Origin: an uncultured Verrucomicrobiota bacterium
GTDB lineage: Bacteria; Verrucomicrobiota; Kiritimatiellia; RFP12; UBA3636
DNA length: 47,951 nt
NCBI GenBank assembly: GCA_946534105.1
Contig: CAMNCG010000004.1
Location: 1-47,951, forward strand
Reading direction: 5' to 3'
The first letter of the stretch is position 1, and every line of letters starts with the position of its first letter. Positions 8,423-16,354 of the stretch are shown piece after piece. The notes under the pieces were generated by a model. It saw only the letters and a program-made list of their open reading frames with translations. It had not been told where the DNA came from and searched no databases. Position numbers and translations under genes: made by a program.

Positions 8423-11400
8423 ATGAAACACGCAATTCTTTCAACAATCCTATTCTTCACAGTCCTTCCGTTCTCGATGGCTGACTCGGATTTTTCCGGC
8501 TCGCCATTGTCATCCCTTTTCATTTACGGGAATGACGGGAAAACGAAAGTGAGCTTCACGAAAAGCAAGCCAAGCGGAACGTTGGACGGGACCGGGCTCA
8601 CAGGAACGGTTTCCAGCGGCGGCGACCACTGGATTGTCAATATAACCGGCGGGGTGCTGTACGGATCCATCTGGACGAAATGGGGGGTGGAGATCAACAT
8701 CTCAGGAACGCAAGTCGGCCTTTCAAATAGCGCGAGTGGGAAAACGGCGGTTTACGGTGGCAGTGGCGTCCGCATCTGTGGTCCTGGAATGCTCCACATC
8801 GATCAATATGCCAATCAACCGGCAATTAACGGAGGCGATGGGAACGTTGCGCTGGCGCAGGGAGCCGTCGTGGGCGTCAATTGTCTTAATGGTCAGCACG
8901 CCATTGAGGGAACAGGTGTCCGCATCCTTTTGTCCTCACTTCATGTTGGCAGCACAGAAGGCATAGGCATTTACTGCGGGGGGGACGGTTTGAGCATTGG
9001 CGAATCAATCGTTTCGGTCGTTTCGGCCAAGGCGGCGGTATACATCCGGAGCAAAGGCGCATTTACCTCCACGATGAGTTCTGTCCATCTGACTTCCGCC
9101 ACCGGGTCCGCCATCCAGTCAGGCTCGGACGTCATACCTGGCGGAAGTTCCATTTCGTTCGTCAATAGTGTGTTCTGCGCGCTTGGGGCGAAACACGGCA
9201 TCCAATGCACACTTGGCGGAACGGCCATGCCCGTGTTCTTCAACAATGTCGTCGGCGTCATCGCCGGCAATGATTGCGGCATATACAATTCCGCAGCCAT
9301 CGAAGTGTCGGGCGGTTCGACGAAGCTTTCCATTGCAGGGAACATGTCAGGATCCCATTCCGGCGAAATATCCGGCGTAAATGTCCTTGCCGGTGACACG
9401 TCGTCCGGACAGGCAATCCAGATGTATTCGCCGAGGAAAACGCTTTACTACCAGGAAGCGGGTTCCGTCAAGCTCTTCAGCCCCGGAACCGTCGCCCTCG
9501 TTTCCGCGACGAACATCGTCGTCGGCGGTTCGCTGGCAATCGACCACAAGCCTTCCTACGGCGACTTCCAGACGCTCTTCACCTGGCAAGGCGCTATCTC
9601 CGCCACGGAAATTGTCGTCGGCCGGAACCTTTTCCAATCGGATGCCATTTACGCGGACTTCGACATTGCCCAGTCTTTTTCCGCGATTTTGCCCTCATCG
9701 GCAGTTCTGTTCGCGACTGACTCCGCAAAGGCTTCGACTGGCATCCGTTCCGATGTCACATACGTGACTGGCGGCAAGGTTTCCGTCAAGGCGGCCGGAA
9801 CCGGCATTCTCGTTGGCGGCCGTAATTCCGACTTTGGATTCCTGCGCATCACAGGCGGAAAAGTGTCCGTTGATTCTGACATGGTTGGAGTGGCGGATCG
9901 CAATGCGGCCAGCGGAGGCGCCCCGTCGACACTGGATTCGGATTACTACGTCGAACTGAACGGCGGACTCCTTTCCGCAAAGGGCAAGCTTGACGGCATC
10001 CTGACATGCGGCGGAATCTGGATGGATGGCGGAACTTTCGAGGCTGCGGCCACGGGCGGCTATGCGGCCGAGACGATTTCAGCACCCCCCGGACTGCGCG
10101 GCTATGCTCTGAGCGCCAACAACGGCCTATATGTCAACGGCGGCTCGTTCCTCGCGACTTCCGGGACATTGAGGACGACGCCCCGCACCTATTCCGACCA
10201 CGGCTTCGCCGCAGTCCACCCTTGCGACCTTGCCATTTCCGGTGCCAGTTCAGACAGCACAGTCACCATCACGGACATGGTTCCGTCATGGTATGGCGTA
10301 AACGACCTCTATCCCGTCAACGGAAAACTCCGCTTCTGGCTGCCCCTCGGCGCGGCGTCGCTGCAGTGGAACGGAACTTCCTACAAGGCGGGCGACAGCG
10401 GGAACGTCGTCGCCGGGAACAATGTCTTCAAGGCGGTGGGAACAACAGGAAAAACGCTCTCCTCGATTTCCGTTTCCGGCCCGGTTTCCGTGGCGTCGGG
10501 GGCGTCAGCAACATACACTTGCACGGCGACCTACTCCGACGGCAGCACCGCAATTGTAACGCCCGTCTGGTCTCTCTCGTCCGGTACGGCCTACGGCAGC
10601 ATAGATACAGCGGGCTCGCTTACGGTCAATGCCTCTGCGACGTGCGGGGTCGTGACTGTCCGGGCGAATTATGGCGGAAAAACCGCAACCAGGACGGTAG
10701 AAATCTTGAATGCGGGCAATTCTGCACCAACTTTCAAAAGCGTATTCCCGGCCGGCGATTCGCTGTCAATGAAAACAGGAGAAACACAAGAGTTTTCGAT
10801 CTCCGTTTTCGATCCGGATGGCGACAATCTGTCGATCCTATGGGGCTGGGTTGACATCGACACCGGGAAATATGGCTTCTGCGGCGATGACACGGAATGC
10901 TCGTTCGTTCCCGATGCCGAAGGACATTACAACGTTGAAGTTTACGTCTATGACGGACACGACTACGCCTACAAGGGATGGAGCGTGACCGTCATCCGAA
11001 AAGGAGCCGATTGGTACGTGGACAAGGCTACGGGAAACGATTCAAATGACGGCAGAAGCTGGTTGACGGCTAAACGCGACATACAGGCCGCAATTGACGC
11101 CGCTTCGTCGGGCGACCGCATTTTCGTTGCCGACGGAACCTATGCGCCGATCCAGACGGTAGGGAAATTGCTCAGCATAGAATCGGTTAACGGCGCCGAC
11201 AAAACCATCATCAACGCTGGCTTTTCCAGAGACCAAATTGACAATTGGAACGGATGGGAAGACGTCGAAGGTCGGTGTGCAACGCTTGTCTCCGAGGATG
11301 ATGTGGATTTTCTTTCCGCTCTTGTCGAGAAATTCGAGACAATAACGACTCTCAAGGGGTTTACGCTCCGCAACGGATTCCAGACAGGAGACGGCGGAGG

Positions 11401-13738
11401 CGCGTTCGGCGGGAAACTCGTCGATTGCGTCTTGAACAACAATGGTTGCACGGGATGCGGAGGAGGGGCCTATCAAAGCATTCTCGTCAACTGTGACGTG
11501 TCGGACAACGCATCCTACGTCTGTGGTGGCGGAGCGTGGGGGGGGATCGAGTTCCGATGCCGCATTTCTGGAAACAAGGCGGGACGCCAGAATTCCACCA
11601 GCGCTGCCGGTGGCGGGGGCTTGGCCTACGGTTTTGCCGTGAACTGCACCATCTCCGGCAATTCGTTTGTCGCACCGACATATGGAGGCGGAGGGTGCTA
11701 CGAGACGGATTTGTTCGATTGTGTCATCGACGGAAATTCCGCTTCTTATGGAGCGGCCATGATGGGTGGATCGGCTTGGCGTTGTGACATCCGCAGCAAT
11801 TCGGGCGTCTATGACATCATTTCGCCCGGTATGGCTTCTCCGACGTTATTCAACTGTCTTGTTCGAAACAACACCGCGAGTCGTTCGTCTTCGGCAAGCT
11901 ATCCCGTTTCCGAAATCTATGCATCAGGGGGGGGCGTTTTCAACTGCACTTTCTACGGAAATGTCGCCGAATCCATTGCCGGTTCGGGGGGGGAATTCAA
12001 AAACTGCATCGTATGGGGCAACTCGTGCAGCAAGAAAGTTTTTGGAACCTACGCGAACGGCATCCACAACAATTGTATTCAAGACAACAGTCATTCTGGA
12101 GCTTCGGATTCCAGCGGGAATTTTACGGCCAACCCCCTTTTCGCGAATGCGACGGCGGGCGATTTCCGTCTTTCCGCAAATTCTCCTTGCATTGATTCGG
12201 GAAACAATCTGTTCACGGAAACAGGGGCGAACTATACGACTTTTTCCGTTTTTCGCCGCTGCAACGAATCCGGGACTCTTCCTGCCGCATTCCAGTACTA
12301 TGACCTTCTCTATGGACTGGTGGATTTTGACGGCAATCCTCGCATTTCCGGCAAAACCGTCGACATCGGAGCATTTGAGTTTGGTGCTTCCGAAAAGACA
12401 TACGTCGCATTGAACCATCAAGGTGGATTTCCACCAGATGATTATCCTTTTTCGGCCACGATTGAATCCGGAAAACGAGTTGACATCGCTCCCGGTTGGG
12501 CTGATTCCAGAATGGATGGGGTTTATTGCACGAGCGCGAAAATCGGCGAACCTATGCCAACCATTTCCGTTCCGATGCGCGAGGGCTACGTTTTTCATGG
12601 ATATTGGACGGGTAAAAATGGGACAGGAACGCAATACTATGCAGCGGACGGAACGAGCGTACGCAATTGGGACTTGATAGACCCAACGACGCTTTACGCC
12701 AAGTGGACGCCTCCTACGACGTCCCTTCCCGTCTACCGGTTCTACTCGAAGAACTACAAGGGCCACTTCTTCACCATTGACGAGGGCGAGATGTGGACGA
12801 TTCGCAACACGAATCGGAACTGGTCGTTCGAGGGAACGGCTTACATGGCGTTCACGAACCAGGTGGACGGCACGGTCCCGCTCTACCGGTTCTACTCGAA
12901 GGGCTATCGCGGCCACTTCTTCACGATCGACGCGGACGAGGCGGAAGTCGTGAAGAAGAACCGGAACTGGGAGTACGAGGGCGTCGCCTACTACGTCTAT
13001 CCCCAGGAGGTCGATGGTTCGGTTCCGGTCTTCCGGTTCTGGAGCGACCGCTACCGCCACCACTTCTACACCATCGACGAAAACGAAAAGACTTACCTTG
13101 AACAGCACGATCCCAACTGGAAGTTCGAGAACATCGCCTTCTGGACGCTCCCGGCGGAACCCGCGGAGGGCGGCGTGAAGTCGCTGAAGAAGTCGGTCTC
13201 GTCTGCGGCGGTCGCGGCGGCAGGGGAGGAAACGCGGACGGGAGGCCGCCTCCCCGGCAACGGTTCAAGCGAGGCGGCGGAGTCCGGATCCTCGCTTCGC
13301 ACCGCCGCGCCGTGGACGCTCTGGACGCGCGACGGAACGCCGATCCAGCGCGACGGCGCGACCGAGTTGGGGACGATCCTCGTCGAGTCGCGCCCGGATG
13401 CGCCCAATGCGGCGGAACTCGCGGGTTCCGCGGAGGATTCGCGTGACGAAGGCCATGCGAAGTCCGTCGCGGAAACCCGGCATCCCGAAACTTCCGACGG
13501 GGATCCGGACCTTTGCCCCTTCCGTCTGATTCTCCCCGCCGGCTCGTGGAAATCTCTCCTGTGGAGCGCCGAAAGGGGCGTGATCGCGGAAGAGGAGTCG
13601 GACGGCGCGTTCGACTTCGACCTGCCCGCGACCGGCGTCTGGCACTGGCTGCGAGTCTCGCCGGATGGTTCGGATGGTTCAGATGGTTCGGATGATCTGA
13701 ACACGTCTGCCTTCTCCGTCTGGCTGCGGGCGGAGTAA
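8423..13738 (+). CDS. Very large secreted protein: beta-helix/polymorphic right-handed repeats, Ig-like/PKD-like segments, InlB-B-like repeat, three DUF5648-like repeats, shared C-terminal domain
   Basis: Start ATG 8423 with signal peptide MKHAILSTILFFTVLPFSMADS; 'WYVDKATGNDSNDGRSWLTAKRDIQAAIDAASSGDRIFVADGTY' typical of right-handed beta-helix proteins; 'YVFHGYWTGKNGTGTQYYAADG' InlB-B-like; VYRFYSKNYKGHFFT repeats. Confidence 0.85.
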   Translation: MKHAILSTILFFTVLPFSMADSDFSGSPLSSLFIYGNDGKTKVSFTKSKPSGTLDGTGLTGTVSSGGDHWIVNITGGVLYGSIWTKWGVEINISGTQVGLSNSASGKTAVYGGSGVRICGPGMLHIDQYANQPAINGGDGNVALAQGAVVGVNCLNGQHAIEGTGVRILLSSLHVGSTEGIGIYCGGDGLSIGESIVSVVSAKAAVYIRSKGAFTSTMSSVHLTSATGSAIQSGSDVIPGGSSISFVNSVFCALGAKHGIQCTLGGTAMPVFFNNVVGVIAGNDCGIYNSAAIEVSGGSTKLSIAGNMSGSHSGEISGVNVLAGDTSSGQAIQMYSPRKTLYYQEAGSVKLFSPGTVALVSATNIVVGGSLAIDHKPSYGDFQTLFTWQGAISATEIVVGRNLFQSDAIYADFDIAQSFSAILPSSAVLFATDSAKASTGIRSDVTYVTGGKVSVKAAGTGILVGGRNSDFGFLRITGGKVSVDSDMVGVADRNAASGGAPSTLDSDYYVELNGGLLSAKGKLDGILTCGGIWMDGGTFEAAATGGYAAETISAPPGLRGYALSANNGLYVNGGSFLATSGTLRTTPRTYSDHGFAAVHPCDLAISGASSDSTVTITDMVPSWYGVNDLYPVNGKLRFWLPLGAASLQWNGTSYKAGDSGNVVAGNNVFKAVGTTGKTLSSISVSGPVSVASGASATYTCTATYSDGSTAIVTPVWSLSSGTAYGSIDTAGSLTVNASATCGVVTVRANYGGKTATRTVEILNAGNSAPTFKSVFPAGDSLSMKTGETQEFSISVFDPDGDNLSILWGWVDIDTGKYGFCGDDTECSFVPDAEGHYNVEVYVYDGHDYAYKGWSVTVIRKGADWYVDKATGNDSNDGRSWLTAKRDIQAAIDAASSGDRIFVADGTYAPIQTVGKLLSIESVNGADKTIINAGFSRDQIDNWNGWEDVEGRCATLVSEDDVDFLSALVEKFETITTLKGFTLRNGFQTGDGGGAFGGKLVDCVLNNNGCTGCGGGAYQSILVNCDVSDNASYVCGGGAWGGIEFRCRISGNKAGRQNSTSAAGGGGLAYGFAVNCTISGNSFVAPTYGGGGCYETDLFDCVIDGNSASYGAAMMGGSAWRCDIRSNSGVYDIISPGMASPTLFNCLVRNNTASRSSSASYPVSEIYASGGGVFNCTFYGNVAESIAGSGGEFKNCIVWGNSCSKKVFGTYANGIHNNCIQDNSHSGASDSSGNFTANPLFANATAGDFRLSANSPCIDSGNNLFTETGANYTTFSVFRRCNESGTLPAAFQYYDLLYGLVDFDGNPRISGKTVDIGAFEFGASEKTYVALNHQGGFPPDDYPFSATIESGKRVDIAPGWADSRMDGVYCTSAKIGEPMPTISVPMREGYVFHGYWTGKNGTGTQYYAADGTSVRNWDLIDPTTLYAKWTPPTTSLPVYRFYSKNYKGHFFTIDEGEMWTIRNTNRNWSFEGTAYMAFTNQVDGTVPLYRFYSKGYRGHFFTIDADEAEVVKKNRNWEYEGVAYYVYPQEVDGSVPVFRFWSDRYRHHFYTIDENEKTYLEQHDPNWKFENIAFWTLPAEPAEGGVKSLKKSVSSAAVAAAGEETRTGGRLPGNGSSEAAESGSSLRTAAPWTLWTRDGTPIQRDGATELGTILVESRPDAPNAAELAGSAEDSRDEGHAKSVAETRHPETSDGDPDLCPFRLILPAGSWKSLLWSAERGVIAEEESDGAFDFDLPATGVWHWLRVSPDGSDGSDGSDDLNTSAFSVWLRAE

Positions 13739-13748
13739 CGGCGCGCGC

Positions 13749-13775
13749 GAGGGCGGCTCGGCGATCCGCCCTCGC
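13749..13775. terminator. Hairpin downstream of the 13738 stop
   Basis: cgagggcgg-ctcggcgat-ccgccctcg, 9-bp perfect stem. Confidence 0.5.
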
Positions 13776-13783
13776 CGTCAAAT

Positions 13784-13823
13784 CCGGCGCAACGGCTTTC
13801 GTGCACGAAAGCCGTTGCGCCGG
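13784..13823. repeat. 40-bp perfect palindrome overlapping a promoter -35
   Basis: ccggcgcaacggctttcgtgcacgaaagccgttgcgccgg; the right half contains TTGCGC (13815-13820) of the TTGCGC-17-TACAAT promoter. Confidence 0.8.
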
Positions 13824-13850
13824 GTTTTCGCGTCTGATACAATCTGCGGC

Positions 13851-13958
13851 ATGGAACAGTACTTCAACATTGCTGGGCCATGCGTTCCCGGAAAACACTA
13901 CATGATTCCCGTCCTTGAGCGTCTCTTCGAGTGTATGACCTCATGGACAGGGCGATAG
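13851..13958 (+). pseudogene. N-terminal remnant of an AAA-family ATPase gene
   Basis: MEQYFNIAGPCVPGKHYMIPVLERLFECMTSWTGR*; 'YFN(I/T)AGPxxPxxHYMxPxLERL' recalls the N-terminus of a widespread bacterial ATPase family, but it stops before any P-loop. Confidence 0.6.
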
Positions 13959-13963
13959 TTGAG

Positions 13964-15466
13964 ATGAAACGGATTTTCATATCCAGCGTCCAAAAGGAGT
14001 TTGCGGAAATCCGCAAGCTCCTGAAACGCTACATTTCGAAGAACCCCGCCTACCGGCGTCTTTTCGACACGTTCGTGTTCGAGGAGGACGTGGTGGCGAA
14101 AGACCGCCGCGCCGACGAGGTGTATCTTGACGAACTTGCGCGGTGCGACGTCTATCTGTGCCTCGTCGGCCGCGAATACGGTTTCGAAGACGCGGACGGC
14201 GTGTCCCCGACGGAACGCGAGTTCGACGAGGCGACCCGTCTCGGATTGCCGCGCCTCGTGTTCGTGCTGGACGGAACCGCCTCGCCCCGCCATCCCAAGG
14301 AAACGGCCTTCCTGTCGAAAATCTCCTCGTCGCTCGTCCGCGCGAAATGTCCGGATGCGGCATCGCTCGTGATGGAAATCTATGCGGCCCTCGACGGTCT
14401 TCTCGTGGAGCAGGGTGCGTATCGCATGGGGCCGTTCGACGCCTCGCCCTGCGACGGGGCGACGATGAAGGACGTCTCCAAGGCCAAGATCCGGGAATTC
14501 CTCCTCCTTGCGAAGATGAAGCGGCAGTTGCCGCTGGCGGTTTCCACTCCGGCCGAAAAGGTCCTGGCCCATTTCCATCTGGCGGACGAAACGGGGACCC
14601 CGCTCAATTCGGCCATTCTCCTGTTTGGACGGGATCCGCAGAAATGGTTCCCGACGTCGCATGTCATGTGCGTCGAATGGCCCACCGAACGGCGGGGCAA
14701 GCCGATCAAGGACCACCGGATCTTCTCCGGAACCCTGTTCGACATGGCCGATGCCGCGACCTCGTTCGTCCTCGACAAATTGGAGCATTGGATCGGCGTC
14801 AGGAACGACGGCGCCGTGGCCCCCACCGGTTACGACATCCCGCGTTTCGTGGTGGCGGAAGCCATCGTGAACGGAATCGCGCATCGGGACTATTCCAACA
14901 CGGGGTCGCTCCAGGTCGAACTGTTTCCGGACAGGCTCGTCGTGATGAGTCCCGGCGCGCCGCATCCGCTCACGGACGTTTCCACGCTGGACAGAACGCA
15001 CAAATCCTATCCGGTGAATCCGCTCATCGCCGACGCGCTCTACCAGACCGGCCACATCGAGCGGCTTGGCACGGGGCTTGAAGAACTCTTCGAGCAATGC
15101 CGCGCGGCGGGACTGCCCAAACCCAGAATCGAGGTGTTCCGAGGTGAATTCCGATTGACGATCTTCCGGAAACCAAAAGGCGGTCGGGTTCAGACAAAAC
15201 CCGGACAGAAAATCCGGTCAGAAAAACCGGACAGTGGCGATTCACAGAAAAGTTCACAGAAAAGTTCACAGAAAAGTTCACAGAAAATACTTGATGCGAT
15301 TTCCGGAAATCCAGACATTACCACGAAGGAACTGGCGGAAATGCTTGGCATAACGCGCAGAGCGGTCGCGAAGCACATGGCGGCACTCCAGTCTTCGGGT
15401 CTTCTCCGCCGCGTCGGCCCTGACAAAGGCGGACATTGGGAAGTCATCGCCACCAGTCCTCAATAA
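13964..15466 (+). CDS. DUF4062 + RecG-like ATP-binding (HATPase_c_4-type) + C-terminal winged HTH protein
   Basis: MKRIFISSVQKEFAEIRKLLKRYI...DRRADEVYLDELARCDVYLCLVGREYGFEDADGVSPTEREFDEAT (DUF4062); IPRFVVAEAIVNGIAHRDYSNTGSLQVELFPDRLVVMSPG (RecG-like); ITTKELAEMLGITRRAVAKHMAALQSSGLLRRVG (wHTH). Upstream in-frame GTG 13931 and ATG 13943 are also possible starts. Confidence 0.8.
   Translation: MKRIFISSVQKEFAEIRKLLKRYISKNPAYRRLFDTFVFEEDVVAKDRRADEVYLDELARCDVYLCLVGREYGFEDADGVSPTEREFDEATRLGLPRLVFVLDGTASPRHPKETAFLSKISSSLVRAKCPDAASLVMEIYAALDGLLVEQGAYRMGPFDASPCDGATMKDVSKAKIREFLLLAKMKRQLPLAVSTPAEKVLAHFHLADETGTPLNSAILLFGRDPQKWFPTSHVMCVEWPTERRGKPIKDHRIFSGTLFDMADAATSFVLDKLEHWIGVRNDGAVAPTGYDIPRFVVAEAIVNGIAHRDYSNTGSLQVELFPDRLVVMSPGAPHPLTDVSTLDRTHKSYPVNPLIADALYQTGHIERLGTGLEELFEQCRAAGLPKPRIEVFRGEFRLTIFRKPKGGRVQTKPGQKIRSEKPDSGDSQKSSQKSSQKSSQKILDAISGNPDITTKELAEMLGITRRAVAKHMAALQSSGLLRRVGPDKGGHWEVIATSPQ
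15241..15288 (+). repeat. Four copies of 12-bp in-frame tandem repeat (ttcacagaaaag), encoding SSQK
   Basis: Direct reading: ttcacagaaaag x4, encodes SSQKSSQKSSQKSSQK between the ATP-binding domain and the wHTH. Confidence 0.9.
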
Positions 15467-15559
15467 GCCTTCTCGACTCCACCACCCACAAATACCCCAA
15501 CTACTTCACTCCTCGACACGCCAACCGACCAACGGACCTGACCACCCACTCGCAACCCC

Positions 15560-16321
15560 ATGAAGAAATCGTTATTCGCCATTTGCGTCTTCGCGGCTTC
15601 GTTCTGCGCCCTTTCCGATACCGAAACCGTCGATGGCATCACGTGGAACTTCATCATTGAGGATGAAGGGGCTGTTATAGAAAAATTTGGAGAATATGGG
15701 TGGATGGAGCCGGCAATCCCGACTTCAACATCAGGTGCAATAACCATTCCGTCGGCATTGGGTGGCCATCCGGTGATGTGTATCGACAATTATGCGTTCG
15801 CTGGTTGCAGCAATCTTACGTCCGTGATAATCCCCGACAGCGTGACGAGCATTGGTGACGGTGCGTTCCATGGTTGTACAAGTCTTTCGTCCGTGACAAT
15901 TCCGGAAAGCGTCCAGACACTTGAGACCTCGGCATTTGACGGTTGCGACAGGCTGTGGACATCGTGGTATCGGTCATTGGCGAATCTCACGGCCAGCAGC
16001 GGCGATTCCGCTGGCGCCCCGCGCTATGCGCTGGCGTCCAGCCCCGCCGACCGATCCATCGCCACACTCACCGTGGACGGCGATTGCTCCATCGGGGAAT
16101 TCGCCCTTCTGGACGGCAAGGTGTTCGACATGGCGCTGCGCGTCGTGAACGTGTCGGGAGCGGACGTGACGCTCTCGTTGCCTCCAGGACACGCCTACGA
16201 GAAGTTCAAGGGAACGTCGCCACTGACAATTCCCGCCTCTTCCACGAATCTGCTGACGCTGACGAGAATTGCAGAAAACGTGTTCTTCGTGGCGCGCGAA
16301 CAACTTGAGGCGGCGCAATAG
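15560..16321 (+). CDS. Secreted BspA-like leucine-rich repeat protein
   Basis: MKKSLFAICVFAASFCALSDTETVDG signal peptide; IDNYAFAGCSNLTSVIIPDSVTSIGDGAFHGCTSLSSVTIPESVQTLETSAFDGC LRR_5 repeats. Confidence 0.85.
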   Translation: MKKSLFAICVFAASFCALSDTETVDGITWNFIIEDEGAVIEKFGEYGWMEPAIPTSTSGAITIPSALGGHPVMCIDNYAFAGCSNLTSVIIPDSVTSIGDGAFHGCTSLSSVTIPESVQTLETSAFDGCDRLWTSWYRSLANLTASSGDSAGAPRYALASSPADRSIATLTVDGDCSIGEFALLDGKVFDMALRVVNVSGADVTLSLPPGHAYEKFKGTSPLTIPASSTNLLTLTRIAENVFFVAREQLEAAQ

Positions 16322-16354
16322 AGCACCACCTGGAGCGACGCGAGGAGGTTTGCC

